Shown here piece after piece: positions 12,572 through 22,305 of a stretch of DNA of 64,000 bases. The number at the start of each line of letters is the position of its first letter. The stretch's first letter is position 1. Under the pieces are notes generated by a model that did no database searches, was not told the origin of the DNA, and saw only the letters and a list, made by a program, of their open reading frames with translations. The DNA is from Thalassovita gelatinovora (GTDB lineage Bacteria; Pseudomonadota; Alphaproteobacteria; Rhodobacterales; Rhodobacteraceae). Position numbers and translations under genes: made by a program. The DNA lies in NCBI RefSeq assembly GCF_001458355.1, contig NZ_CYSA01000015.1:315001-379000 (forward strand), written 5' to 3'.

Positions 12572-14902
12572 GTGCCTTCATTCTCGAATACGCTGGAACA
12601 GGCGATCCACGCAGCGCTGGCTTTGGCCAATGCCCGCAAACACGAATTTGCAACGCTGGAACATCTTCTACTCGCTCTGATCGACGAACCCGACGCGTTG
12701 CGCGTGCTCAAGGCCTGTTCGGTGGACACCGAAGAACTGCGTGGCACCCTGATCGAATTTGTCGACGACGACCTGTCCAATCTGGTTACCGAAATCGATG
12801 GATCCGAAGCGGTCCCCACCGCTGCCTTCCAGCGGGTGATTCAGCGTGCCGCGATTCACGTCCAAAGCTCTGGCCGGACAGAAGTGACCGGAGCCAATGT
12901 TCTGGTGGCGATTTTCGCCGAACGCGAATCGAACGCCGCCTATTTCCTGCAAGAACAGGATATGACCCGGTATGACGCGGTGAATTTCATCGCCCATGGC
13001 GTGGCCAAGGACCCGTCTTATGGCGAAACCCGCCCGGTCGAAGGATCGGAACCGATGGAAGAAGACATCAACCACGGGACCGCCTCTGAAACCATCGATC
13101 CCAAGGAATCCGCGCTTGGCAAATATTGCGTCAATCTGAATGTCAAATCGCAAAAAGGCGACATCGACCCGTTGATCGGCCGCACCCACGAGGTGGAACG
13201 CTGTATTCAGGTTCTGTGCCGCCGTCGCAAGAACAACCCGCTGCTGGTTGGTGATCCGGGCGTTGGTAAGACCGCCATCGCCGAAGGGTTGGCGCGCAAG
13301 ATCGTGGCCGGCGAAACACCCGAGGTTCTGGCCAATACCACCATCTATTCGCTCGACATGGGCGCGCTTCTGGCTGGCACCCGCTATCGCGGTGATTTCG
13401 AGGAACGGCTGAAAGCGGTGATGACCGAATTGGAAGAACATCCCGACGCGGTGCTTTTCATCGACGAAATTCACACCGTGATCGGCGCCGGGGCAACGTC
13501 GGGCGGCGCGATGGATGCGTCGAACTTGCTGAAGCCCGCGTTGCAGGGCGGCAAGCTGCGCTGCATGGGGTCGACCACTTACAAGGAATTCCGCCAGCAT
13601 TTCGAAAAAGACCGCGCCCTGTCGCGCCGGTTCCAAAAAATCGATGTGAACGAACCTTCGGTCGAAGATACGGTAAAAATCCTCAAGGGTCTGAAACCTT
13701 ATTTTGAAGACCATCACGGCATCAAGTTCACCAATGACGCCATCAAGGCGGCGGTGGATTTATCGGCCCGCTATATCAACGACCGCAAACTGCCCGACAA
13801 GGCGATTGATGTGATCGACGAAGCCGGGGCGGCACAGCATCTGGTCATCGAATCCAAGCGTCGGAAAACCATTGGCGTCAAGGAAATCGAATCCGTAGTC
13901 GCCAAGATCGCCCGCATCCCGCCGAAAAATGTGTCCAAGGATGATGCAGAGGTTCTCAAGGATCTGGAAAAGTCGTTGAAACGCGTCGTTTTTGGTCAGG
14001 ACACCGCCATCGAAGCGCTGTCTTCGGCCATCAAGCTGGCGCGTGCAGGCCTGCGCGAACCCGAAAAACCGATCGGCAACTACCTGTTCGCGGGGCCGAC
14101 CGGTGTCGGCAAAACCGAAGTCGCCAAACAGTTGGCCGATACGCTGGGTGTGGAACTGCTGCGCTTCGACATGTCCGAATATATGGAAAAACACGCGGTG
14201 TCCCGCCTGATCGGTGCGCCTCCGGGTTATGTCGGCTTTGATCAGGGCGGCATGTTGACCGATGGCATCGATCAGCACCCGCATTGCGTGCTGTTGCTTG
14301 ACGAGATGGAAAAGGCGCATCCGGATGTCTACAACATCCTGTTGCAGGTGATGGATCACGGCAAACTGACCGATCACAACGGTCGCACGGTGGATTTTCG
14401 TAACGTGGTGCTGATCATGACCTCGAACGCGGGTGCCGCCGAACAGGCCAAGGCCGCCATCGGGTTTGGCCGCGACCGCCGGACCGGAGAAGACACCGCC
14501 GCGATCGAACGCACCTTCACGCCGGAATTCCGCAATCGTCTGGACGCGGTGATCAGCTTTGCACCGCTGCCCAAGGATGTGATCCTGCAGATCGTTGAAA
14601 AGTTTGTGTTGCAGCTTGAGGCCCAGTTGCTGGACCGCAATGTGCATATCGAACTGACCCGGCCTGCCGCCGAATGGCTGGCCGACAAAGGGTACGACGA
14701 CAAGATGGGGGCCCGACCATTGGGCCGGGTAATTCAAGAATACATCAAGAAGCCGCTGGCCGAAGAGTTGCTCTTTGGTAAGCTGGCCAAGGGGGGCCTG
14801 GTCAAGGTCGGCGTGAAAAACGGCGAAATCGATCTGCGTATCGAAGGCCCTGAACGGCAGCGCATTTCCGGTGACAAACCACCCTTGTTGACCGCAGACT
14901 GA
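12572..14902 (+). CDS. clpA: ATP-dependent Clp protease ATP-binding subunit ClpA
   Basis: ClpA is a hexameric unfoldase that feeds substrates, including N-degron proteins delivered by ClpS, to ClpP. The 776-residue protein has an N-domain (about 1-145) and two AAA+ modules. Walker A1 GDPGVGKT is near residue 226, followed by [13 protein letters not shown]; Walker A2 GPTGVGKT is near residue 508, followed by the pore-loop region [13 protein letters not shown]. It starts at GTG 12572 with a strong GGAAGGAG ribosome-binding site. Often clpS lies just upstream, but the 172-base gap to gloB has no room for it. The stop overlaps the next gene's ATG (TGATG). Confidence 0.97.
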   Translation: MPSFSNTLEQAIHAALALANARKHEFATLEHLLLALIDEPDALRVLKACSVDTEELRGTLIEFVDDDLSNLVTEIDGSEAVPTAAFQRVIQRAAIHVQSSGRTEVTGANVLVAIFAERESNAAYFLQEQDMTRYDAVNFIAHGVAKDPSYGETRPVEGSEPMEEDINHGTASETIDPKESALGKYCVNLNVKSQKGDIDPLIGRTHEVERCIQVLCRRRKNNPLLVGDPGVGKTAIAEGLARKIVAGETPEVLANTTIYSLDMGALLAGTRYRGDFEERLKAVMTELEEHPDAVLFIDEIHTVIGAGATSGGAMDASNLLKPALQGGKLRCMGSTTYKEFRQHFEKDRALSRRFQKIDVNEPSVEDTVKILKGLKPYFEDHHGIKFTNDAIKAAVDLSARYINDRKLPDKAIDVIDEAGAAQHLVIESKRRKTIGVKEIESVVAKIARIPPKNVSKDDAEVLKDLEKSLKRVVFGQDTAIEALSSAIKLARAGLREPEKPIGNYLFAGPTGVGKTEVAKQLADTLGVELLRFDMSEYMEKHAVSRLIGAPPGYVGFDQGGMLTDGIDQHPHCVLLLDEMEKAHPDVYNILLQVMDHGKLTDHNGRTVDFRNVVLIMTSNAGAAEQAKAAIGFGRDRRTGEDTAAIERTFTPEFRNRLDAVISFAPLPKDVILQIVEKFVLQLEAQLLDRNVHIELTRPAAEWLADKGYDDKMGARPLGRVIQEYIKKPLAEELLFGKLAKGGLVKVGVKNGEIDLRIEGPERQRISGDKPPLLTAD

Positions 14903-15855
14903 TGAAGCTCTTCGGATTTTTTCTGGGGTTCGCCCTCGCAGCGCAATCCGCTGCGGGGGCGCCGCTTTTTCAATGGCCGGTCGACTGCACCCTTGGCGAC
15001 AGCTGCTATATCGAAGACTACGTTGATCATGACCCGGCAGCGCACAACATCCGTGACTTTTCCTGCGGCATCAACACACGCGATGCCCACAAGGGCACCG
15101 ATATCGCACTGCTGAGTTTCGATGAAATTGACGCTGGCATCACCGTTCGCGCCGCCGCTTTTGGTCGGGTCGAACGGATTCGCGACAGCATGGCTGATGA
15201 CCGATTGATGCGCGGCGTCACCAAGGAAAACGCCTGTGGCAACGCGGTGCTGATGACCCATGGTGATGGCTGGCAAACGTTGTATTGCCACATGAAGCTG
15301 AGCTCGGTGTTGGTCAAGCCCGGCGACGTGCTGCAACCCGGTGACGCATTGGGTCAGATCGGCCTGTCGGGGCAGACCAACCATCCGCACCTGCATTTCC
15401 AGGTCATCAAAGATGGCAAGATCGTCGATCCGTTTGATGCCGCCACGACGGAAAGCTGCGCCGATCCGGTTGAATCCCTGTGGGACGATCCGGTGGAGTA
15501 TTATCGCACCGGTCTGGTGACCGCAGGTTTCGCCAACAAGATCCCCTCGATCCAAGAAGTCCAAAGCGGCGCGGTCCGGCTACAATCCAGCGCGGCCGAT
15601 GACCCGCTGGTCGTCTATTCGCTGTCCGGTGATGCCCAAGCCGGTGATCTGTTGACGATCTGGGCCAACGGTCCGCAGGGCGAAGTGTTCCGAAAGCAAA
15701 TACCGATGGAAAACCCGCAACGCGCCGTGATGCGCGCGGTGGGCCGCAAAGCCCCTGCCGGTGGATGGCCGCAAGGTGCCTATGTGGGCGAAGCGCAGTT
15801 GACCCGCAACGGCACGATCATCGCGCATCGCTTTGCCCATGTGACGGTGGAATGA
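14902..15855 (+). CDS. M23 family metallopeptidase (LytM-type), secreted
   Basis: This 317-residue protein starts with a signal peptide ([20 protein letters not shown]) and should act in the periplasm on peptidoglycan. The LytM-type zinc site is visible as HKGTD near residue 66 and HPHLHF near residue 165. Both parts of the metal site are intact, so it may be an active endopeptidase rather than a degenerate EnvC-type activator. A C-terminal domain of about 130 residues follows, of a type I do not recognise. It overlaps clpA by one base and is probably co-transcribed with it. Confidence 0.9.
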   Translation: MKLFGFFLGFALAAQSAAGAPLFQWPVDCTLGDSCYIEDYVDHDPAAHNIRDFSCGINTRDAHKGTDIALLSFDEIDAGITVRAAAFGRVERIRDSMADDRLMRGVTKENACGNAVLMTHGDGWQTLYCHMKLSSVLVKPGDVLQPGDALGQIGLSGQTNHPHLHFQVIKDGKIVDPFDAATTESCADPVESLWDDPVEYYRTGLVTAGFANKIPSIQEVQSGAVRLQSSAADDPLVVYSLSGDAQAGDLLTIWANGPQGEVFRKQIPMENPQRAVMRAVGRKAPAGGWPQGAYVGEAQLTRNGTIIAHRFAHVTVE

Positions 15856-15880
15856 TATCAGCCACCGCGTCAGTACTCGC

Positions 15881-17725
15881 CTACCTCTCGGTGAGTTTCA
15901 ATTCGATCCGTCGATTCTGCGCCCGTGCCTCGGGCGTGTCATCGGGATTGACCGGCTGATATTGGCCGAAACCATTAGCGCTTAACCGGTTTGGCGGAAT
16001 ACCAAGGTTTTGCACCATGAACCGCACCACCGACAACGCCCGTGCCTGGCTCAGCTCCCAGTTGTCGGCAAATTCGGCCCCGACCGCGATCGGACGATCA
16101 TCGGTATGACCATCGACCCGAATGATCCAGTCGATTTCCTTGGGGATATCACCGGCAATTTCGCGCAGGATCGACGCGACATTGGCGATTTCGCCCGCGC
16201 CTTCCGGGGAAAGATCCGCGCTGCCCGATGCGAACAGCACCTCTGACGAAAATACGAAACGGTCGCCGACGATCCGAACCCCTTCGCGTTCGCTCAGCAA
16301 TTCACGCATCCGGCCAAAAAATTCGCTGCGATACTGTTCCAAGTCCTTCTTTTCAGCCGTGAGTTGCTGCCTTTCTTGTTCCAGTCGAAGCCTTTCTGCC
16401 TCTTCCAGCAGCCGTCTTTTCCGTTCTTCGGCCGCCGCGCGGGCCAGAGCAGCGTTAAGATCCGAACCTAGATTTTCAATCCGCACATTCGAGGCAGAAT
16501 CGCGTTCCTTGTAGTCGTCCAGCAAGGCTTGCAGGCTGGACAATTGTGTCCGCATTGCCGCAAGCTGCTGATTCAACAGCGCCTGCTGGCGTTGTGCTTC
16601 GGTGGATTGGGCCTTTGCCTGCGACAGCATTTTATTCGCGGCCTCAGCCAGAACCGCCTGCCGCTCTGCTTCGCTCAGACTGTCGCGCGAAGCCTGCTCA
16701 GCAGCCAGCTTTGCCGCCAGCGCACGAGCCAGTTCTTGCTGTAATGCGGTTTCATCTTGCTGCATCGCCGCGCGGGTATTGGCGGCTTCCTGTTCGGCGG
16801 CTGCCCGGGCCTGACGCGCCAATTCGGCTTGTTCTTCCGCCGTCAGCTTGGCGGCCAGCGCTTCGGTCAGTTTGGCAGTCAAGTCTATACGCGCCGCGTC
16901 TGCCGCCGCCAGCAATGTCAGGGTCTCTTCGGCTTTGCGCCGCTGTTCATCGAGCGACAAGGTTATCGCGGTCAGTTCCGCATCGGCATTTTTCAACTTC
17001 TCGCGCAAGGCTTCTGCCGCAGCGGCTTCGGTCAGTCGCGCTGTTTCCTCTTCGCTCAGTTCATTTTGCAGCGTTTCGACCCGCGCACTTAACGTCGCAT
17101 TTGCCGTTTCCACATCTTTGTTCTGAGCCTGAAGGTCAGCAATCAGCGCCGCCAGAGCTTCGCGTTTTGCCGCCGCCAGCCGGGCGGCTTCGGCCCCGGC
17201 ATCGATCTCGTTGCGAGCCTGCGCCAAAGCCAAGTTCAGCGCTTCGCGTTCATCGATAAGATCGGCCTGTTCCTGTTGCAGCGCCGCGATACTGCCGCGC
17301 GCTTCTTCGCGCTGTGCCAACAATGCCGTAACCCGCGCTTCGAAATCGGTGATTTTCAGATTGGCATCTGCCAATGCGGCAGCCTGATTGTCCCGTTCCA
17401 CGGTCAGGGACGCGATCAAAGCTTCACGCGTCTCCGCTTGCTGACGGGCCGCAGACAGGGTCGCGTCCAATTCACCCACCCGTTCGGTCAATTGCGCACT
17501 GCGCCGTTTTTCCAATCCCAACGCGTCAGCCAATGCGGCGATTTCAACCGACAGGGAATCAAGTTCGCTTTCCTGTCCACTGATCGTTTCGCGCAGCACG
17601 AATTGCACCACCATGAAGATGGTCAGCACGAACATCAGCACCAGCAGAAGACCGGTCATCGCATCCACGAAACCGGGCCAGATCGAGCTTTGAAAGCGTT
17701 GTCCGGTGCGGCGCGAAAGGGCCAT
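15881..17725 (-). CDS. MotB/OmpA-like peptidoglycan-binding protein with long coiled coil
   Basis: This 614-residue protein has one N-terminal membrane segment (about 19-42), preceded by a conserved-looking Asp21 in PGFVDAMTGLLLVLMF, in the place of the proton-binding Asp of MotB. A very long alanine- and glutamate-rich coiled coil follows (about 45-480). The C-terminal OmpA-like domain (about 490-614) has VDGHTDDRPI and NRRIELKL, which bind peptidoglycan in relatives. It is two bases downstream of an ExbB/MotA-like gene. Together they look like a proton-driven stator complex spanning to the cell wall. Function is unknown; no flagellar or Tol genes are adjacent. Confidence 0.8.
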   Translation of the reverse strand: MALSRRTGQRFQSSIWPGFVDAMTGLLLVLMFVLTIFMVVQFVLRETISGQESELDSLSVEIAALADALGLEKRRSAQLTERVGELDATLSAARQQAETREALIASLTVERDNQAAALADANLKITDFEARVTALLAQREEARGSIAALQQEQADLIDEREALNLALAQARNEIDAGAEAARLAAAKREALAALIADLQAQNKDVETANATLSARVETLQNELSEEETARLTEAAAAEALREKLKNADAELTAITLSLDEQRRKAEETLTLLAAADAARIDLTAKLTEALAAKLTAEEQAELARQARAAAEQEAANTRAAMQQDETALQQELARALAAKLAAEQASRDSLSEAERQAVLAEAANKMLSQAKAQSTEAQRQQALLNQQLAAMRTQLSSLQALLDDYKERDSASNVRIENLGSDLNAALARAAAEERKRRLLEEAERLRLEQERQQLTAEKKDLEQYRSEFFGRMRELLSEREGVRIVGDRFVFSSEVLFASGSADLSPEGAGEIANVASILREIAGDIPKEIDWIIRVDGHTDDRPIAVGAEFADNWELSQARALSVVRFMVQNLGIPPNRLSANGFGQYQPVNPDDTPEARAQNRRIELKLTER

Positions 17726-17727
17726 GA

Positions 17728-18957
17728 TCAGCCCTCCTTATCCTTGGTCCGAGCGCTGCGCATTTGAGGGTGATCGGCTTCGGCGATGCGATTCTGTGCC
17801 ACCAACCGGGTCAAAGACGCGATATCCATGCGCAGTTCAGCCATGGTTTCCTGACGTCCGGCGCTGATTTCTTCCAGAATGCGCAGCAACTGCACATCCA
17901 TTGACCGCAACCGCATCCGGCTTTCCGCATCCAGCCCTTCGCCGCTTCCGCCTTCGCTCATAATCTCGATCAGCCGCTCCTGACCGTCGGCGACACGTTC
18001 CAACGCATCATGAACCGGGCGATTTCCGGCCAGACGGTCGGTCAACCGTTCAATCGATCCAGCCAGACTGCCCAGTTTGGCGTCGACTTCGGCCCGACCT
18101 GCTTCGGTATGAACGAACAACTGCCGCATCTGATCCATCTGTTCCAGCATATGATCAAGAATTTGCGCGGCGGCAGAAAATTCGCCGCTCCCATCCCCCT
18201 CACCGGACGAAAAGGCCACCCGAGTGATCGTCGACAACCATTCCTCAAGTTCCCGGTAAAACCGGTTCTGACCATGACCGGCCAAGAGTTCCAACAACCC
18301 AACCACCAAGGACCCGGCCAGACCCAGCAAGGACGATCCGAACGCCACCCCCATACCAGAAAGCTGAGCATCAAGCCCGCTCATCAAGCGGCCGAACGTA
18401 TCCACACCGCTTTCACCTTCGGCCGGCGCCAGACTGCGGATCGTATCGACCAGCGCGGGCACCGTGGTCGCAAGACCGTAAAACGTCCCCAACAGTCCCA
18501 AAAAGATCAACAGGTTGACGATATATCGCGTGATTTCGCGCGCTTCGTCGATCCGTGTCGCCACCGAATCCAGAATTGATCTGGTCGAGGATGAACTGAT
18601 CTGCATCTGGGAATTGCGACTGCGCAACAACGTGGCCAGCGGCGCAAGCAGGCTTGGCGCGTGGCGGTCTTCTTGCCGGGTTCCGTTCGAAGCGAAGTCT
18701 TCGATCCAGCGCACTGAACTAAACAATTGCGCCATCTGCCAGAAACAGGCGATCACGCCGAGCGCGAAAACGAACAGGATGAACCCGTTCAGGTAAGGGT
18801 TGGCTTCGAAAACCGGCAAAATCCGTGGCAGGGCGAGAACGACAACAAAGCCGCTCAACGCCAAGACCAGAAGCATCAGCAAAATCTGGCGGACGGGTGG
18901 TGAAAATTGCGGCTCGGCCTCGCGGTCCGTCTGTACCATTCGGACAGATCCCGACAC
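17728..18957 (-). CDS. MotA/TolQ/ExbB-like membrane protein
   Basis: This 409-residue protein has four likely membrane segments (about 24-46, 56-78, 144-166 and 205-225). The last two match the MotA/TolQ/ExbB core: NLLIFLGLLGTFYGLATTVPAL and LSGMGVAFGSSLLGLAGSLVVGLLE. A cytoplasmic helical tail of about 170 residues follows. Such proteins form pentameric channels around a B-type dimer. The partner here is the next gene, whose Asp21 would line the channel. Start at 18957 or at the second Met, 18939, cannot be settled. Confidence 0.82.
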   Translation of the reverse strand: MSGSVRMVQTDREAEPQFSPPVRQILLMLLVLALSGFVVVLALPRILPVFEANPYLNGFILFVFALGVIACFWQMAQLFSSVRWIEDFASNGTRQEDRHAPSLLAPLATLLRSRNSQMQISSSSTRSILDSVATRIDEAREITRYIVNLLIFLGLLGTFYGLATTVPALVDTIRSLAPAEGESGVDTFGRLMSGLDAQLSGMGVAFGSSLLGLAGSLVVGLLELLAGHGQNRFYRELEEWLSTITRVAFSSGEGDGSGEFSAAAQILDHMLEQMDQMRQLFVHTEAGRAEVDAKLGSLAGSIERLTDRLAGNRPVHDALERVADGQERLIEIMSEGGSGEGLDAESRMRLRSMDVQLLRILEEISAGRQETMAELRMDIASLTRLVAQNRIAEADHPQMRSARTKDKEG

Positions 18958-19006
18958 TGTTTTAATTACCAGAACCTTATGCTGAAAAGGCTATCAAGCC
19001 AAGGTC

Positions 19007-19537
19007 TTATGCGCGAATTTCCCGAACACGATCCGACAACCAGTCCAAATCTGGATCACGGATTCCCAGTTGGTGCAAATGCGCGGCGGTATTGTACAGA
19101 TATTCAGCATTCGGACCGCGCCCGCCATGGGCATGGGCAATCACGTGCGCCTGTTGTTCCAACGCCATTCCGCCGCAATATTGACCATGCACCGGATCGA
19201 CCACATAGGTCACCGCTTCGACACGGCGACCATCGTTCAGATCCACTTGCAACCTTCGTTCCAGATAAGCAGAACTGACCAATTCGCGTTCGCGCAAGTC
19301 TTCCAGGACGCGGCTTTCTTCGTCAGGGTGAACCGCCAGCGCCAAGCCGTTGCATTGCAACGCTTCGACTGCGTCTAGCGCCAATACCAGACCGGGTTTT
19401 TCTTCGCTGCCGCGATGATGGATCGACCACATGCAGAAACTGCGATGATACCCCGGCAAACGGGCCAGCACGCTTTCAACCGGGTTGAAACCCGGATTCC
19501 AAAGGAGTGATCCATAACCGAATACCCACATTGTCAT
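19007..19537 (-). CDS. Gamma-glutamylcyclotransferase, ChaC family
   Basis: ChaC-type enzymes split glutathione (gamma-Glu-Cys-Gly) to 5-oxoproline and Cys-Gly in the cytosol. The 176-residue protein begins with the family signature MWVFGYGSLLWNPGF. The catalytic glutamate is expected in the RRLQVDLNDG/EAVTYV region, though I could not fix its number. An alternative start is the Met two residues later (19531). A longer frame reaching 20074 reads through the divergent DUF2125 gene and is rejected. Only 66 bases separate it from the divergent DUF2125 gene. Confidence 0.9.
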   Translation of the reverse strand: MTMWVFGYGSLLWNPGFNPVESVLARLPGYHRSFCMWSIHHRGSEEKPGLVLALDAVEALQCNGLALAVHPDEESRVLEDLRERELVSSAYLERRLQVDLNDGRRVEAVTYVVDPVHGQYCGGMALEQQAHVIAHAHGGRGPNAEYLYNTAAHLHQLGIRDPDLDWLSDRVREIRA

Positions 19538-19603
19538 GCCGCTGGTCCTTTCAATCTGCCCCCTGTAAACACCACAGCGAACGATAGGAAAAGGGGCCTG
19601 CGC

Positions 19604-20605
19604 GTGAAACGGTTGTTGATTGTCATCCTGATCGCTGCCGGGCTTTGGTCCGGCTACTGGTTTGTCGGGGCACAAAGAGTCAAATCGGGCTTTGCCGACT
19701 GGTTCGAAGCGCGTCGGGGCGAAGCATGGGCAGCGGAATATTCCGCCCTGAGCGTGCAGGGTTTTCCCAACCGGTTCGACACCACCTTCACCGATCTGGA
19801 ATTGGCCGACCCGGCCACCGGCTGGGCTTGGCAAGTGCCGTTTTTCCAGATCCTCGCACTGAGCTATCAACCGAACCATGTGATCGCGATCTGGCCAGAT
19901 CAGCAATTGGTTGCTACGCCGACCGATAAATACGACATCAGTAGCGCCAAGATGCAGGCCAGCGTCGTTACCGGCAAAAATTCCAACCAGGCGCTGGATC
20001 GCGCCAATCTGGTTGCCGATAGTCTGCAAATCACCCGACGCGACCACGACGCCACCACGATGACCGCGCTTCATCTCGCAGTACGGCGCGACGAAGTTCA
20101 GACCGGCCTTTACCGCTTTGCCCTGACGGCCGACGATCTTGCCCCGTCTTCGGCGTTTCGCAAGTTGGTGGATCGCAGCGACCGGCTGCCGCGCACCCTG
20201 TCGGCATTCAGCGCCGATATGCAGGTCAGCTTCGACCGGCCATGGGATCTAAGCGCGGTCGAGAACAGTCGCCCGCAACCCCGTCGCATTGATGTTACGC
20301 TGGCCGAGGCGAAGTGGGGGGATCTGGAACTGGCGCTGGCAGGCGAATTGGAAATCGACGATCGGGGTCGCCCCAAGGGGCGGTTGACCGTGAAAGCGCG
20401 CAACTGGCGTGAAATACTGCAAATAGCAGTGTCATCCGAAACGATATCACAAGGCTTTGCCGATCAGTTGGAAAGCGGCCTTGCCATGATTTCCGGGCTG
20501 GCAGGCAATCCCAAAACGCTGGATATCCCGTTGGATTTCCGCCGCGATCTGGTGTTTTTGGGTCCGCTTCCAATCGGCCCGGCACCGCTGCTTAGGCTTC
20601 GCTGA
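19604..20605 (+). CDS. DUF2125 domain-containing protein
   Basis: This 333-residue protein has an N-terminal membrane anchor or uncleaved signal (residues 3-20) and then an extended beta-rich domain. The segment WSGYWFVGAQRVKSGFADW and the WAAEYSALSVQGFPNRFD stretch match DUF2125 proteins, which are conserved in Alphaproteobacteria and have no known function. It probably faces the periplasm. Start is GTG at 19604 with AGGGG upstream. Its stop is directly followed by the stop of the convergent extensin-like gene, with no intervening base. Confidence 0.82.
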   Translation: MKRLLIVILIAAGLWSGYWFVGAQRVKSGFADWFEARRGEAWAAEYSALSVQGFPNRFDTTFTDLELADPATGWAWQVPFFQILALSYQPNHVIAIWPDQQLVATPTDKYDISSAKMQASVVTGKNSNQALDRANLVADSLQITRRDHDATTMTALHLAVRRDEVQTGLYRFALTADDLAPSSAFRKLVDRSDRLPRTLSAFSADMQVSFDRPWDLSAVENSRPQPRRIDVTLAEAKWGDLELALAGELEIDDRGRPKGRLTVKARNWREILQIAVSSETISQGFADQLESGLAMISGLAGNPKTLDIPLDFRRDLVFLGPLPIGPAPLLRLR

Positions 20606-21391
20606 TCAGCGGCAATAAGATCCGCTGCGATACCGCGCGGTATCGAAATGGAAATGGTTTTTGTGAAAGCGGTCGCTTTCGGGGCCAAGAACTGTGCCAA
20701 AGGTTCCGCAGGCGCTTTTGTGCATTTTGCGCAGTATCTTACCGTCTTTACGCTTTTTCCAACCGTCCAGAACGGTAATTTCATCGCCATTCTTCAACAC
20801 GAAACCGCCGATATCGACGGCGTGGCCCTTGCCATGTTCCGAAATTCTGGCACCCTTTTGATTGTTGCGGGTACGGCAAGAATAGCTGGCAAAGATACGA
20901 ATCTTTTCCACGCCACCGCCGCGCCGCTTGATGGCGGGTTTCATTCCCTTTTCGACCCACGTCTTCAACGTCTTGGCCGTGGTGCAATCCACCGTCACCG
21001 GCTGACTGAGAGCGACATCGGAAACCGAAGTTACCCGAACCGCATCTTGCACACCGCAGCCGGTAATCCGGCCCGGCACATAGCCCACGGGTTCGCCAAC
21101 CAGATCGGGATCATTACAAACGGTCCCCCGACGTCGATCTTTGCGCGACTGGATTGCTTGGTTGAATCCGGAATCCGACCGCGTTCTGGGACGGAGCCCA
21201 CGCAGCACCCCGTTGCGATCCGGGGTTTCAACCTGATTCCGCACCCCCAAGACACGAGGGGTGACATCCTGAATGATAGACCGCGCCAGACCGTCCTCCC
21301 GGGCAACCGGGCGCAAAGACGTCCCCGGTGCGTTGGCATCGGCTGTGTGTGCCATTGCCAATCCGATCAGAACCGCGAGTATCTTTTTCAT
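20606..21391 (-). CDS. Extensin-like family protein, exported
   Basis: This 261-residue protein has a signal peptide ([18 protein letters not shown]) and a C-terminal domain of the bacterial extensin-like family. The segments FASYSCRTRNNQKGARISEHGKG and HKSACGTFGTVLGPESDRFHKNH resemble the zinc D-Ala-D-Ala carboxypeptidase fold, with His and Asp residues in SEHGKGHAVDIGGF and FHKNHFHFD. A periplasmic cell-wall role is plausible but unproven. It overlaps the upstream tyrC-like gene by four bases, making it the third gene of a hisC-tyrC operon. Confidence 0.85.
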   Translation of the reverse strand: MKKILAVLIGLAMAHTADANAPGTSLRPVAREDGLARSIIQDVTPRVLGVRNQVETPDRNGVLRGLRPRTRSDSGFNQAIQSRKDRRRGTVCNDPDLVGEPVGYVPGRITGCGVQDAVRVTSVSDVALSQPVTVDCTTAKTLKTWVEKGMKPAIKRRGGGVEKIRIFASYSCRTRNNQKGARISEHGKGHAVDIGGFVLKNGDEITVLDGWKKRKDGKILRKMHKSACGTFGTVLGPESDRFHKNHFHFDTARYRSGSYCR

Positions 21392-22305
21392 TCGTGTACT
21401 TTGACCCGTCCGAAATCCGGGGCTTCGGTATCCTGCCCCGCTTCGATAATACCACGGCGGATCGCGCGGGTCCTAGTGAAATAGTCGAACAATTCGTCCC
21501 CGTCGCCGATACGGATCGCCCGCTGCAATGCAAAAAGTTCTTCGGTAAAGCGACCGAGGATTTCCAGCGTTGCGTCCTTGTTGGTCATGAACACATCGCG
21601 CCACATGGTCGGATCAGAGGCCGCGATCCGGGTGAAATCGCGAAACCCGGCCGCAGAATACTTGATCACTTCCTGATCGGAAACCCGGCTGAGATCGTCG
21701 GCCACGCCGACCATGGTATACGCAATCAGGTGGGGGATATGACTGACCACGGCACAGACCAGATCGTGATGTTCGACCTCCATCCGTTCGCAATTGGCCC
21801 CCAACGCATGCCAGAAGTGTTCCAGCTTTTGCGTTGCGTCTTCTGGCGCACCATCGGGCACAATCAGGCACCAGCGGTTGTCAAACAGCGTGGCGAACCC
21901 CGATTCAGGCCCCGAATGTTCGGTACCGGCCATCGGGTGGGCCCCGACGAAATCCACCTTTTCGGGCAGGTGCGGGCGCACCGCTTCGATCACCGATTTC
22001 TTCACCGACCCGACATCGCTGACGGTAGCCCCGGATTTCAGATACGGGGCAATTTCTTCGGCCACCGCCCCCATCGCGCCGACCGGAACACAAAGCACCA
22101 CCAAGTCGGCGTCCTGAACCGCCTCGATGGCGCTGTCGCAGACCCGGTCGCACAGCCCGATCCTGCGCGCGGTATCGCGGGTTTCCTGTGACCGGGCAAA
22201 GCCCGTCACTTCGCCCGCCGCCCCCGCGCGCTTCATTGCCCAGAACATCGAACTGGCGATCAGCCCCAAACCGATCAGCGCAACCCGATCATAGACCTGG
22301 GTCAT
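21388..22305 (-). CDS. Prephenate / arogenate dehydrogenase
   Basis: This NAD(P)-dependent dehydrogenase of the TyrA/TyrC family makes 4-hydroxyphenylpyruvate or tyrosine. The 305-residue protein opens with a Rossmann motif ([14 protein letters not shown], residues 8-21). It has the family stretches [21 protein letters not shown] and [11 protein letters not shown] with the conserved His residues. Whether prephenate or arogenate is preferred is not clear; the adjacent aminotransferase would allow either. It overlaps hisC upstream and the extensin-like gene downstream by four bases each. Confidence 0.93.
   Translation of the reverse strand: MTQVYDRVALIGLGLIASSMFWAMKRAGAAGEVTGFARSQETRDTARRIGLCDRVCDSAIEAVQDADLVVLCVPVGAMGAVAEEIAPYLKSGATVSDVGSVKKSVIEAVRPHLPEKVDFVGAHPMAGTEHSGPESGFATLFDNRWCLIVPDGAPEDATQKLEHFWHALGANCERMEVEHHDLVCAVVSHIPHLIAYTMVGVADDLSRVSDQEVIKYSAAGFRDFTRIAASDPTMWRDVFMTNKDATLEILGRFTEELFALQRAIRIGDGDELFDYFTRTRAIRRGIIEAGQDTEAPDFGRVKVHE

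Noticed and set aside
15881-18957. Zorya-type anti-phage defence (ZorA/ZorB)
   Set aside because: The pair resembles ZorA and ZorB in having a MotA-like and an OmpA-like subunit, but no ZorC, ZorD or ZorE gene is near. The long coiled coil is on the B subunit instead of the A subunit, and the flanking genes are housekeeping.
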